From the NCBI RefSeq assembly GCF_002982075.1, contig NZ_PUEJ01000002.1, positions 558,001 through 622,000 of the forward strand: DNA of 64,000 bases, in the 5' to 3' direction. A program made the position numbers and the translations under genes. How positions within the stretch are numbered: the stretch's first letter is position 1; each line of letters opens with the position of its first letter. Of the stretch, positions 37,720 through 46,184 are shown in pieces. Below the pieces are notes generated by a model. That model did no database searches and had not been told where the DNA came from. It saw only the letters and a program-made list of their open reading frames with translations. This stretch comes from Labrys okinawensis. GTDB lineage: Bacteria > Pseudomonadota > Alphaproteobacteria > Rhizobiales > Labraceae.

Positions 37720-38727
37720 TCAGGCTTCCTGGATCGCCGAGAGCTTCCAGTCTTCGCCCCGGCGGCGAACGAAGGTCCAGATCTCCGTCGTTTCGCTCGG
37801 TTCGTCCTTGCCTTCGACAATCGCGCCCGTGGTGCGATCCCTGAGGACGTCGATCGACTGGTAGCGGAAGGCGGCGCTGGCATAGTCCTCATCGCCCTCG
37901 CGCCAGGCTTCGGCAATGTCGGCCTGGAGCAGGCGCGTATCGCGCACATCGTTGCGAACGCCGCGCTTGGCGTTGTCGGCGAGTTCCTCGGAGAAGTAGG
38001 ACACGATTTCGGGCGTCGTCAGACGGCGCAGAGCGGCATGATCTTCCTTGGCGAAGGCATCCTGAACCTCGGTCAGCCGGCGCTCGAAGGTATCGAGGTC
38101 GGCCTGGGTGGTCTCCAGGGCCTCACCGCGCGCAGGGCTGGCCGCGGCCTGGGACGACATGCCGAAGAAACCGGTGCGGCCGTTCGAGGTCGGCTGCGCG
38201 TCCCGATTCAGACCCTGGTCGCCAAAGCCCTGATTGCCAAAGTCGAAGCCGCGCGACATTTGCGGCCCGCCTGCCGTCGCCGTCGCGGGCGTGCGGCGCG
38301 AACGCCACCAGGAGATCGCGAAGAAGGCGATCACCGCAATCAGGGCCGCCTGCAGCAGGAAGCCGAGCATGCCGGCGAGGCCGCCGAAGCCATAACCCAG
38401 CAGCGCGCCGATCAGGCCGCCGACCAAGAGGCCGCGCATCAGGCCGCCGGCGCCGCCGAACAGGCCGGGCCGCTGCTGCGCGGCGCCTTGCGCCAGCGGC
38501 GAAGCGGGCTGGGTCGCGCTCGGCCCCGGATTGGGGGTCATCGAACGCTGAACCGGAGCGGCCTGGTCCGGTGCGGTGCGGGTGGCCGGCACGGAATCAT
38601 AGGTGCGCGCGCCACGGCTGCCGATGCTGCCGCCGCGGCGGGCTTCGGACAGATCCACCGCCGCCAGCGTAAAGGCCAGGGACAGGGCGGTGACCAGGGA
38701 AAAGAGACGAGTCTTGCTGAAGCGCAT
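37720..38727 (-). CDS. Tim44-like domain membrane protein
   Basis: A 335-residue protein. A signal-like hydrophobic N-terminus (residues about 5-25, LFSLVTALSLAFTLAAVDLS) is followed by a low-complexity Ala/Pro/Gln-rich region. A glycine-rich double hydrophobic stretch (GGLMRGLLVGGLIGALLGYG, LGFLLQAALIAVIAFFAISW) comes next, then a C-terminal Tim44/TimA-like domain (about residues 210-335; DAFAKEDHAALRRLTTPEIV, TTEIWTFVRRRGEDWKLSAI). Bacterial members are membrane proteins of uncertain role, thought to relate to transport or envelope functions. The start at 38727 has an AAGG-type site. It is convergent with betA. Confidence 0.8.
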   Translation of the reverse strand: MRFSKTRLFSLVTALSLAFTLAAVDLSEARRGGSIGSRGARTYDSVPATRTAPDQAAPVQRSMTPNPGPSATQPASPLAQGAAQQRPGLFGGAGGLMRGLLVGGLIGALLGYGFGGLAGMLGFLLQAALIAVIAFFAISWWRSRRTPATATAGGPQMSRGFDFGNQGFGDQGLNRDAQPTSNGRTGFFGMSSQAAASPARGEALETTQADLDTFERRLTEVQDAFAKEDHAALRRLTTPEIVSYFSEELADNAKRGVRNDVRDTRLLQADIAEAWREGDEDYASAAFRYQSIDVLRDRTTGAIVEGKDEPSETTEIWTFVRRRGEDWKLSAIQEA

Positions 38728-38916
38728 GATCGGCAACCTACCTTCTGTTGCCCGCTTCGATGTCATGCAGCGGGCCCTTTTTCAGCGGTCCGACATCACG
38801 TGCGCATCAAGCGCGACGTCAGAGGGGCCCGGCCCGCAGGTGGAATGTGGGGACATGGCCACGGGGTTGCAAGTGTATTTCCTGTAATGATCGCCCCGGC
38901 GCGGCGGGCTTCCTGA

Positions 38917-39118
38917 TCAGGCCAAGTCCCAGGGATTGATCACCAAACACCGATATCGTCGAAATCGTCCACATTGCGGGTCACCACGGCAAGACCGTGA
39001 ACGAGAACGGTCGCGGCGATCTGGCCGTCTATGTCGCCGCGTGGACGCAAGGCGGCAATCCGACCCCATCGATGGCGATCCGGTCCGTTACCGCAAGAAT
39101 CCGATCGCCATGGTCGTG
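38917..39118 (-). pseudogene. VapC-type PIN-domain toxin remnant
   Basis: Reading leftward, three frames in turn encode DHGDRILAVTDRIAI, then RWGRIAALRPRGDIDGQIAA and ATVLVHGLAVVTRNVDDFDDIG, then LVINPWDLA and a stop. Joined together they match the C-terminal half of VapC/FitB PIN toxins, with two PIN acidic positions (DGQIAA, TRNVDDF) and the usual NPW ending. At least two frameshifts separate them and the N-terminal half is gone, so the gene is dead. With the antitoxin remnant at 39295-39420 it represents one decayed toxin-antitoxin operon, split by the family-1 repeat at 39222. Confidence 0.75.
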
Positions 39119-39221
39119 GCGTTGCTTGCTCAGTCAGCTGGTGAGATGGCCGGCCGTTCGTGGGTCCGATTGCAGGCCCTCGAGGCGTAATACGGTTCAC
39201 TTAAGCAGGAACCGCTCCGAA

Positions 39222-39320
39222 TTTGTCATAGCCGGGCTTGACCCGGCTACCCAGAAGCCGCACGGACGAACCGTCGGGGAGCTGGATTGCCGGGTCAAGC
39301 CCGGCAATGACAAAGGTCGA
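39222..39320. repeat. Dispersed repeat family 1 (copy 2)
   Basis: TTTGTCATAGCCGGGCTTG on the left and GTCAAGCCCGGCAATGACAAA on the right form inverted ends of an element of about 95 bases. It lies between the two remnants of the decayed toxin-antitoxin pair and forms the new 3' end of the antitoxin frame. Confidence 0.8.
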
Positions 39321-39420
39321 GCACCCCGAAACGCTTCAGTGAACTGCATTGGCCCACGAGGCGGGCTTTTTGCACGACCTTGGAGAATTGGTTCTTGGCG
39401 TCGTGCAGCTGCCATTCCAC
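39295..39420 (-). pseudogene. Phd/YefM-type antitoxin remnant, truncated by a repeat
   Basis: A GTG start at 39420 behind a good CAGGAGA site encodes MEWQLHDAKNQFSKVVQKAR, the classic N-terminus of Phd/YefM antitoxins, which bind DNA and neutralise the cognate toxin. After about 20 residues similarity stops and the frame runs into the family-1 repeat, ending after 41 residues instead of about 80-90. The DNA-binding part is therefore cut. The palindrome at 39438, just upstream, looks like the retained operator. The VapC remnant at 38917-39118 is the former partner. Confidence 0.72.
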
Positions 39421-39437
39421 GGGGGTGTCTCCTGATG

Positions 39438-39452
39438 GCTAGACTGTCTAGC
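39438..39452. promoter_or_regulatory. Palindromic operator of the decayed toxin-antitoxin locus
   Basis: GCTAGACTGTCTAGC has perfect 7-base arms around one base and lies 18-32 bases upstream of the antitoxin GTG. This is where Phd-type antitoxins bind to repress their own operon. About 216 bases from here to obg hold no recognisable gene. Confidence 0.55.
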
Positions 39453-39659
39453 TATGTAGAGGGGTTCAAGTGCGATCAAGACCATGGCGAGAAGCTTATC
39501 TATGAATTTTCTCGCTTTTCTCCGACAGAACCACTATGTCAGCGCCATCATCTAGATAGCATCGATTGTATGAGCGTGGGCCTTCCGGCTCGCGTGCCGG
39601 GAGAATTGGTTGGGAGATCTCGTTTGGGAACTGGCTCCGCCGTCTTCCAACTGGGATAA

Positions 39660-40718
<1,059 letters not shown>

Positions 40719-40792
40719 AGCAGATCGCTGTGAACTCGGCGGCCCCGATCGGGGTTGAGATGGCGGGGGCGTTTTGCTCCAGGAGTGATGGA

Positions 40793-41266
40793 ATGGCCTT
40801 GCACAAGACGAGTTCGGCATTGCCGCATCTGCTGGCCGGCGCAGCCCTGATGCTCATGGCCATGCCCGCTCTTGCCGATACGCTGACGCCGAAGGCCGCA
40901 ATCCGGGTGATGACGCAGGCAGGCTATTCCGGCATCGGCGGCGTGACCCATGACCTCAATTTCTACTATGCAGCCGCCGTCGACGCCAAGCGCCGGCGCG
41001 TGCGCGTGACCGTCGACGACCAGAGCGGCAAGATCGTCGCCGTGGTGCCGCTCCGCGGCAGCGGCGCGGCCTTGCCCGCGCCGACCTCGCCGCGGCCCAT
41101 GGGCCGCCTGCAGGAGGTCGAGATCAAGCCGGTGCCCCGCATCGTCCCGCTCTACCGGCCGCCCCCGGCGCTGCGGACGCCCGGACGCTATGCCTACCCG
41201 CTCAATTCGAGGGGACAACTGACGCCGGGCTGGTGCCGCTACCGCCAGATCGCGCCGGGGTGCTGA
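40793..41266 (+). CDS. Secreted PepSY-like domain protein
   Basis: A 157-residue predicted periplasmic protein. A signal peptide (residues about 1-28, PHLLAGAALMLMAMPALA then DTLTPK) precedes a PepSY-type fold (AAIRVMTQAGYSGIGGVTHD, VRVTVDDQSGKIVAVV). A Pro/Arg-rich tail follows and ends with a Cys pair (WCRYRQIAPGC). PepSY domains are thought to inhibit peptidases or act as small-molecule sensors; no specific role is implied. AGGAGTG precedes the ATG at 40793. It follows obg by 74 bases and may share its transcript. Confidence 0.72.
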   Translation: MALHKTSSALPHLLAGAALMLMAMPALADTLTPKAAIRVMTQAGYSGIGGVTHDLNFYYAAAVDAKRRRVRVTVDDQSGKIVAVVPLRGSGAALPAPTSPRPMGRLQEVEIKPVPRIVPLYRPPPALRTPGRYAYPLNSRGQLTPGWCRYRQIAPGC

Positions 41267-41298
41267 GGAATAAAAACCGCAGCTATGTTTGACCCGTG

Positions 41299-41385
41299 CG
41301 TCATTGCGAGCGTAGCGAAGCAATCCAAGAGCCATGGCCACCACGTTTTCCGGCACTGGATTGTTTCGCTACGCTCGCAATGACG
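41299..41385. repeat. Palindromic intergenic repeat (CGTCATTGCGAGCG type)
   Basis: CGTCATTGCGAGCGTAGCGA with AAGCAATCCA runs in from the left, and a near-exact mirror (TGGATTGTTTCGCTACGCTC, GCAATGACG) closes it at 41385. This element type is widespread in proteobacterial intergenic DNA. Only one copy was seen in the window. Confidence 0.75.
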
Positions 41386-41429
41386 GTGCTCGATCGGTCG
41401 AACATCGATGCCGTTGGCAGAAGCCCCCA

Positions 41430-41462
41430 ACGCAAAAGGCGCCCCGGTTTCCCGGAGCGCCC
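41430..41462 (-). terminator. Rho-independent terminator of hsp20
   Basis: On the minus strand GGCGCTCCGG pairs with CCGGGGCGCC around GAAA and is followed by TTTTGCG. It lies about 25 bases past the hsp20 stop. Confidence 0.85.
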
Positions 41463-41487
41463 TGACTTTCCGTCCTGTCCTGTTGGC

Positions 41488-41949
41488 TTAGGCGGCCTTG
41501 GCTTCAACCTGCCGGGGGGCCGAACCATTGATCGGGATCAGCCGGGGTTTCTTGGCCTCCGGGATCTCTCTGACAAGGTCGACATGGAGCAGGCCGTTCT
41601 CAAGGCTGGCGCCCGTCACCTGGACATAATCGGCGAGCTGGAAGCGGCGCTCGAAAGCGCGGGCGGCGATACCCTGATGCAGGATCTCACCCTTATTGCC
41701 TTCCTTGCTCTCGGACTTCTCGCCGCGAATCGTGAGGGAGTTTTCCTTCACTTCGATGGCAATGTCGCTCTCGGCGAAGCCGGCGACGGCGACCGAGATG
41801 CGATAGGCGTTATCCGAGGTGCGCTCGATATTGTAGGGCGGGTAGGTGGTGGCCGAAGCATCGATGCCGGCAACCTGATCGAGCGCCGAGAACAGGCGAT
41901 CGAAACCAACGGTGGAACGGTAAAGGGGCGAAAAATCAAACTGACGCAT
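41488..41949 (-). CDS. Small heat-shock protein (Hsp20/IbpA family)
   Basis: A 153-residue ATP-independent holdase. FDFSPLYRSTVGFDRLFSAL is the IbpA-type N-terminus, the alpha-crystallin domain covers about residues 38-130 (PPYNIERTSDNAYRISVAVA, IRGEKSES, FERRFQLADYVQV, ENGLLHVDLVREIPEAKKPR) and the C-terminal IPI motif is present (RLIPINGS). It binds unfolding proteins during heat stress. The start at 41949 has a perfect AAAGGAGG site, which is embedded in a ROSE-like thermometer leader, so translation should be heat-inducible. A terminator follows. Confidence 0.93.
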   Translation of the reverse strand: MRQFDFSPLYRSTVGFDRLFSALDQVAGIDASATTYPPYNIERTSDNAYRISVAVAGFAESDIAIEVKENSLTIRGEKSESKEGNKGEILHQGIAARAFERRFQLADYVQVTGASLENGLLHVDLVREIPEAKKPRLIPINGSAPRQVEAKAA

Positions 41950-42035
41950 GGCTATCCTCCTTTGAAGCGACAAGCCGTTAAGACGCTCCGCCATCTGGCC
42001 GGAGCTGACATGTGCATCCCATCCGGGCCTGCACA
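41950..42035 (-). promoter_or_regulatory. ROSE-like RNA thermometer in the hsp20 leader
   Basis: Three hairpins can be drawn on the minus strand. TGTGCA / TGCACA (42011-42035) is the most distal. GCTCCG / CGGAGC (41985-42005) is the middle one. The last (41950-41976) joins GGCT to AGCC and places GTCGCTTC opposite the AAAGGAGG ribosome-binding site. A pyrimidine-rich U-Y-GCU element facing the Shine-Dalgarno is the hallmark of ROSE elements of rhizobial small heat-shock genes. The fold was not computed. Confidence 0.62.
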
Positions 42036-42158
42036 AATCATGATTTGGTAAGGGTTCCGACGGTTTCAAGGGGGACTTGGCCGATTTTTGATCGGGCTTG
42101 TCTCGATCGCCCGATCGCGCAAGATGACGTGTCTCCGTGCCGTCCTCCGAGGTGAACC

Positions 42159-42416
42159 ATGCTGAAACTGCGCCCCAATTGCGAATGCTGCGACAGGGAC
42201 CTGCCCCCCGATGCGCGCGAGGCGATGATCTGCACCTTCGAGTGCACTTTCTGCGCCGGTTGCGCGGCTGATGTCTTTGCCGGCACCTGCCCCAATTGCG
42301 GCGGCGACCTCGTCCGCCGGCCGATCCGCCCCGCTGCCCTGCTGGTCAAATATCCTGCCTCGACCGAGCGTGTGTTGCGCGACGGCGAGTGTCTGGCGAA
42401 GCGCGCCGCGGCCTAG
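42159..42416 (+). CDS. DUF1272 family protein
   Basis: An 85-residue cysteine-rich protein of the DUF1272 family. It has eight cysteines in paired C-x2-C-type spacing ([40 protein letters not shown]), suggesting two zinc-binding knuckles. The family is common in proteobacteria and of unknown function. GAGGTGAACC precedes the ATG. It is divergent from hsp20 and upstream of ureE on the same strand, with about 100 bases between them. Confidence 0.85.
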   Translation: MLKLRPNCECCDRDLPPDAREAMICTFECTFCAGCAADVFAGTCPNCGGDLVRRPIRPAALLVKYPASTERVLRDGECLAKRAAA

Positions 42417-42519
42417 CGCCGGGGCTGTCGTCCTTCGCCGGCGGGGCGGCGATTTCGCGCCTGCATATCGGCGCGAAGCAGTCTATATGAGGCAGCGAAC
42501 ATTCCTGCAGGAAACATCC

Positions 42520-43140
42520 ATGCTTCACGCCCATTCCTTCGTGCCGGCCCGCGAGGTCGAACCCAAGTCCATTGCCGACAGCGTCGTGCTGACCTTCGAG
42601 GATCGCTGTCAGCGACAGGGTATGGTGCATACGGTGGGCGGCCTCGACATCGTGGTCGAACTCGCCGAGGCACCGGCGCTCGCCCATGGCGATGCCTATC
42701 GGCTGGAGGACGGCCGGCTGATCGAGATCGTGGCCGAGGCCGAGCCGCTGCTGGAGATCAAGGGCCGCGACCCCCTGCACCTGATGCGCCTGGCTTGGCA
42801 TCTCGGCGACCGCCATCGCGAAACCGAGATCGGCCCCAAATGGCTGCGCATCCGCCGGGATGCCGCGATCGCCGAGGTCCTGAAGGAGCTCGGCGCCAGG
42901 GTCGTGGCGATCGAGGGCCCGTTCCAGCCGGAGGGGGGCGACCACAGCCACGATGCGCATGGGCATGATCATGGCCATCATCACGGGCATGGCCATAAGC
43001 ACGGCCATCGCCATGAGCACGATCATGGCCATGACCACGCCCATCATCACCACGATCATGGCCCTGGCGCGGCGTGCGGCTGCGGGCACGACCATGAGCA
43101 CGGGCACCAGGGCAAGGATGGCCACCACGGCCACGACTGA
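42520..43140 (+). CDS. ureE: Urease accessory protein UreE with long histidine-rich tail
   Basis: A 206-residue UreE-type nickel metallochaperone that normally hands Ni to urease. The N-terminal peptide-binding domain includes [14 protein letters not shown] and [14 protein letters not shown]; the metal-binding domain includes [20 protein letters not shown] with the key His, and [20 protein letters not shown]. The tail from about residue 147 contains 29 histidines interspersed with Asp and Gly, and a CGC. AGGAAAC precedes the ATG at 42520; an ATG at 42487 is possible. No urease structural gene or ureDFG is in the window, so it appears as an orphan. Confidence 0.85.
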   Translation: MLHAHSFVPAREVEPKSIADSVVLTFEDRCQRQGMVHTVGGLDIVVELAEAPALAHGDAYRLEDGRLIEIVAEAEPLLEIKGRDPLHLMRLAWHLGDRHRETEIGPKWLRIRRDAAIAEVLKELGARVVAIEGPFQPEGGDHSHDAHGHDHGHHHGHGHKHGHRHEHDHGHDHAHHHHDHGPGAACGCGHDHEHGHQGKDGHHGHD

Positions 43141-43265
43141 GCGGCGGAGGGGGCCGGAGCCACAGCGGGCGCGGTTTCCGACCAAAGGGATGCGACGAGC
43201 GGGCCTGCCGCACCGGATCCGATGCCGGATCCGGTGCTTTGGGCGATCAGCCTGTCGCTACCGAC

Positions 43266-43556
43266 TTACCAGCGATGCCAGGGGTGCCTGTAATAGGGGC
43301 GATGCCATCCTCCACCCCAGCCGTAATAGTAGACCGGGCGGCTCCAGCCATAGCTGTAGACCGGATATTCGGGCACGCAGCGCCCCCAGATGTTGGGGCG
43401 CCAGCCAGGGCCGCAGCCCCAAGCCACCTGCTGAACCAACGGCGCGGAAGCCGGGGCGGGAGAGGCCAGCGGCATGGCCGAGGCACCTGTCGTCGTGGCG
43501 GCGAGGCCGGGCAGGCCGAGCGAGGCGATGGCGGCGATTTGAATGATACGCTTCAT
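43266..43556 (-). CDS. Small secreted GCG_CRPN-type protein
   Basis: A 96-residue predicted exported protein. A signal peptide (residues about 1-27, IIQIAAIASLGLPGLAATTT then GASA) precedes PLVQQVAWGCGPGWRPNIWG with RCVP, the GCG_CRPN pattern seen in small rhizobial secreted proteins. The tail is rich in Trp, Tyr, His and Gly (YYYGWGGGWHRPYYRHPWHR). Probably periplasmic or surface-exposed; role unknown. TGGAG precedes the ATG. It is a distant relative of the product of 54103-54384, which shares the signal, the VQQ and the CVP motif. Confidence 0.72.
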   Translation of the reverse strand: MKRIIQIAAIASLGLPGLAATTTGASAMPLASPAPASAPLVQQVAWGCGPGWRPNIWGRCVPEYPVYSYGWSRPVYYYGWGGGWHRPYYRHPWHRW

Positions 43557-43639
43557 GATGGAACTCCACCGGATACTGCTTGTGGAAGGCCGGCGTGGCC
43601 TCCTGCAAGCTTGAACGCGGGCCGCAGGAAAATCCGTCG

Positions 43640-44092
43640 CTATTGAACTGATTTCTTCGGCGGGGGCGGTGCGTGGATATAGCGGCTCAGTCCCTCGGCC
43701 AGGATGGCTCGATCGGCCGGCGAACTGGTCGCTGCGAATTCAACGATGCGCTGTTCGAGCGCTGCCCGCATGGCGGAATCGGCGACGCGGGCGCGTTCCA
43801 GGGCCGCGAGCAGGGCCGGGGCATCCAGTGTCGGCTGCCGCAGCAGAGCGGCGGCGTCGCGCCGGGCCTGCTGTCCGTCGAGGATGGTCTGGCGGGCTTG
43901 ATGGCGCGCCTCGCGCAGGGTCTTGTAGAAGGCATCGCGTTCCGGGGCCGGAAGCTGGTTGCCGAGGGCCTGCAGCGAGGCCCTCGGCGCGGATCTGCGC
44001 GCTTCGAACCAGACGACGCCGCCAGCGATCGCCCCGGCCAGGAAGATGTTGAGGGCGATCGAAATGATGAGGGGGAGGCGCGAGCCGACCAT
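43640..44092 (-). CDS. Periplasmic heavy-metal sensor-like protein
   Basis: A 150-residue protein with an N-terminal membrane anchor (RLPLIISIALNIFLAGAIAGG) and a helical periplasmic domain (about residues 45-140; ERDAFYKTLREARHQARQTI, RRDAAALLRQPTLDAPALLA). This matches the CpxP/ZraP-CnrX-like periplasmic sensor superfamily, which binds metals or unfolded protein and controls an anti-sigma pathway. It is the last gene of the sigma cluster: the preceding gene's TGA ends 2 bases before this ATG. That position suits a role as signal input. Confidence 0.75.
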   Translation of the reverse strand: MVGSRLPLIISIALNIFLAGAIAGGVVWFEARRSAPRASLQALGNQLPAPERDAFYKTLREARHQARQTILDGQQARRDAAALLRQPTLDAPALLAALERARVADSAMRAALEQRIVEFAATSSPADRAILAEGLSRYIHAPPPPKKSVQ

Positions 44093-44094
44093 GA

Positions 44095-44538
44095 TCACGA
44101 ACCTTCCTCGCTGATCTCCGTATCGGGGCCGGCATCTCCGAAAGCCGTGACCGTCGCGCCCAGGCCGAGATGCTCCGTCCTCCCCGGCGTGTCGAGCAGG
44201 GTGATTGCGAGGGTCCCGGCCAGCGCCCCGGCAAGGCCGGCCCCCGCCAGACCGAGCCCAAGCCACCAGCGGCGCACCCGCCGGCGGGGAGCGAGGCTGG
44301 CGGTTCCGGCCGCCACGACCCGTGCATGAAGATCGGCAGTCGGAGGCGGCACCGCATAGCGATCCAGCATGGTGTCGAGCCGGGCGGCGGCCGCCAGGAT
44401 GGCTTCACCCTCGGAGGTGGACGCAAAAGCCAGGGCCGCTGCCCGCTCGGCCTCCGGCCAACGCTGCAGGCGGCTGCCATGGCGATCGGCAAGAGCGGCA
44501 AAACGCTCGGCATCCATCGGTGCGGGCCTGTCAGGCAT
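44095..44538 (-). CDS. Putative membrane anti-sigma factor
   Basis: A 147-residue protein with a cytoplasmic N-terminal part (MDAERFAALADRHGSRLQRW, residues about 9-28) and one central transmembrane segment (WWLGLGLAGAGLAGALAGTLA, about 91-113). A short periplasmic tail follows. The topology is that of a one-pass anti-sigma factor. The repeated W-P-x-A/E-R motif (QRWPEAERAAALAF) also occurs in the neighbouring 44531 protein. It overlaps that gene by 8 bases and sits between it and the metal-sensor gene. The function is inferred from topology and context. Confidence 0.65.
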   Translation of the reverse strand: MPDRPAPMDAERFAALADRHGSRLQRWPEAERAAALAFASTSEGEAILAAAARLDTMLDRYAVPPPTADLHARVVAAGTASLAPRRRVRRWWLGLGLAGAGLAGALAGTLAITLLDTPGRTEHLGLGATVTAFGDAGPDTEISEEGS

Positions 44539-44887
44539 GGGAGCCACTCCCTGACAGCAGGGCTTCGAGCTTGTCCGACCGGGATCGGCGGACAGGCGCC
44601 GCCAGGCGCTGCGGGAGGCCGGCGGCTGCCCGGCCCTGGAGAACGGACGCGGCCGCATCGCCGCGTCCTGCCGGCTGGAGGCGGATGCAGCCATGTCCCT
44701 CTATGCTGCGCAGCGCCAGGTCGAGGCGGCCGGCCCGCGCAAGAATGAGCCGGCCCTGGGGTGTGAGCGCGAAGGCGCGGCCGGCGCTGCGCTCGGGCGC
44801 GGGCCAGGCCTCCATTGCCGCGCCATAGGCGGCGGCGAGGGCGGCAGAACGCTCTGCACTCATCGCGAAGGGAGCTTCAGTCATCAT
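44531..44887 (-). CDS. Small protein of the sigma cluster, paralogous to its downstream neighbour
   Basis: A 118-residue soluble protein without a membrane segment. Its N-terminus (SAERSAALAAAYGAAMEAWP, then APERSAGRAFA) has the same helix-W-P-ER pattern as the N-terminal part of the 44095 protein, so the two genes may derive from a duplication. It overlaps the sigma gene by 11 bases and the next gene by 8, so the three are translationally coupled. It may be a soluble anti-sigma factor or an adaptor. I do not recognise a family, so the role is inferred from context. Confidence 0.6.
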   Translation of the reverse strand: MMTEAPFAMSAERSAALAAAYGAAMEAWPAPERSAGRAFALTPQGRLILARAGRLDLALRSIEGHGCIRLQPAGRGDAAASVLQGRAAAGLPQRLAAPVRRSRSDKLEALLSGSGSHA

Positions 44888-45422
44888 CGGCCTTCCTGAT
44901 CAGGAGAGACTGCAGAGAACGTCGTCCGCGTGCGAGCAGGCTCTCCAGCGCCTCGACGCTGACTTCCATGGCCGCGGCGGCCTCGATATTGGACATCGCC
45001 TGATAGTAGGTCAGGACGATGGCTTCCCGCTGCCGCGGTGCGATGGCCTGCAAGGCCCGCTCGACATGATCGCTCGTCTCCTCGGCCCGGCTTGCGGCCG
45101 GATGGTCCGGGGGAGCGGCCAGCTCGGGCAGATCGAGGCCCGTCCATTCCCTGCGGCGGCGCAGGCGGTCATAGCAGAGATTGAGCGCGACGCGATGGAT
45201 CCAGGTGTCGAACCGGGCCGTCCCGGGCCGCCAGCGCCCGGCATTGCGCCAGATCCGCAGGAAGGTCTCCTGCGCGACGTCCTCGGCTTCCGCGGCATCG
45301 CCCAGCATGCGGCGCGCCAGGGCGAGCAGGCGGGGCAGTTTGCGCGAGACCAGGGCCTGCATGGCTGCGTCGTCGCCCGAACCGATCCGGCGCACCAATT
45401 CCTCGTCTGGATCGGACACCAT
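44877..45422 (-). CDS. ECF-type RNA polymerase sigma factor
   Basis: A 181-residue extracytoplasmic-function sigma factor. Region 2 is AAEAEDVAQETFLRIWRNAG through FDTWIHRVALNLCYDRLRRR, and region 4 is ALQAIAPRQREAIVLTYYQA with a helix-turn-helix (MSNIEAAAAMEVSVEALESL). It directs RNA polymerase to a small set of envelope or metal-stress promoters. The start at 45422 is preferred; a GTG at 45434 adds four residues. It heads a run of overlapping genes encoding anti-sigma-like and metal-sensor proteins. The EF-hand gene lies upstream on the same strand and might be part of the regulon. Confidence 0.87.
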   Translation of the reverse strand: MVSDPDEELVRRIGSGDDAAMQALVSRKLPRLLALARRMLGDAAEAEDVAQETFLRIWRNAGRWRPGTARFDTWIHRVALNLCYDRLRRRREWTGLDLPELAAPPDHPAASRAEETSDHVERALQAIAPRQREAIVLTYYQAMSNIEAAAAMEVSVEALESLLARGRRSLQSLLIRKADDD

Positions 45423-45466
45423 GGCCTGGCGCACTCCCGGGACTCATCGAGGGCCATGGTCCTGCA

Positions 45467-45925
45467 TCATTGCGCCGGTTTGACAGCCGATTTGTGGCCC
45501 GGCCGTTCGTCGCGGGCGAGCGCGCCGTCCTTGTTGGCATCGAGCCGGGCGAAACGCTTGGCGAAGAAGGCATCGAGTTCACCCTTGTCGAGGAAGCCGT
45601 CCTTGTTGGTGTCGAGGCGGGCGAAGGTCTTGGCCGAATCCGTCTTGGCGTTCCGCTTCGCCTGAAAGGCACTCCACTCCGCAAGGCTGATCTTGCCGTC
45701 GCCATCGGTGTCCGCTTTCATCAGGGCCTTCTCGCGGCGGGCCTGGAACTCGGCGAGGCTGAGCCCGGCCTTGGCGGGGGCCGCGGACGGGGCGGGAGTT
45801 TGGGGGGTGGTGGGCTGGGGTTCGGATGTCTGGGATGGCTCTGCCGGTGCGGTTTGCGCCGTCTGCGCCATCGCGGCTGCGGCCGGCAGGGCCAGCATCA
45901 AGGCAAGGATCGAACGACCGATCAT
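45467..45925 (-). CDS. Secreted EF-hand calcium-binding protein
   Basis: A 152-residue predicted exported protein. A signal peptide (residues about 1-20, MIGRSILALMLALPAAAAMA) precedes a Pro/Thr/Gln-rich linker and three EF-hand loops: DTDGDGKISLAEW, DTNKDGFLDKGEL and DANKDGALARDE. These bind calcium in the periplasm or outside. AGGAGATGCCC is ideally spaced for the ATG at 45925. It lies immediately upstream of the sigma gene in the same direction, 44 bases from it. Whether it senses a divalent metal for the sigma system is unknown. Confidence 0.83.
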   Translation of the reverse strand: MIGRSILALMLALPAAAAMAQTAQTAPAEPSQTSEPQPTTPQTPAPSAAPAKAGLSLAEFQARREKALMKADTDGDGKISLAEWSAFQAKRNAKTDSAKTFARLDTNKDGFLDKGELDAFFAKRFARLDANKDGALARDERPGHKSAVKPAQ

Positions 45926-46013
45926 GGGCATCTCCTGGGACAGATCGCGCGGGCAATATGCGCGAAGAACGCCATTTGAACGGCAGAGCCAGGAAAATCC
46001 GTCGGCGGACGGC

Positions 46014-46060
46014 AAAGAAGTTTTGCGATCTGACGGAAGCAGGCGGAATCGCGCAGGGGA
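46014..46060. repeat. Partial family-2 repeat
   Basis: AAGTTTTGCGATCTGACGG and the later CGGAATCGCGC match only the first hairpin of the family-2 element. It lies in the gap upstream of the EF-hand gene. The rest of the gap (to 46184) has nothing recognisable. Confidence 0.45.
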
Positions 46061-46184
46061 GCTCAATAGGAGGCCGCGAAGAGGCTGACTTATGGACGAG
46101 AATCCTTGGGAGGGCGGATGTCCGCGCTTTCAGGCACAGGCAGGAGACACGGTTTTCGCGACCGGTATACGAGCAGAAGCGTGC

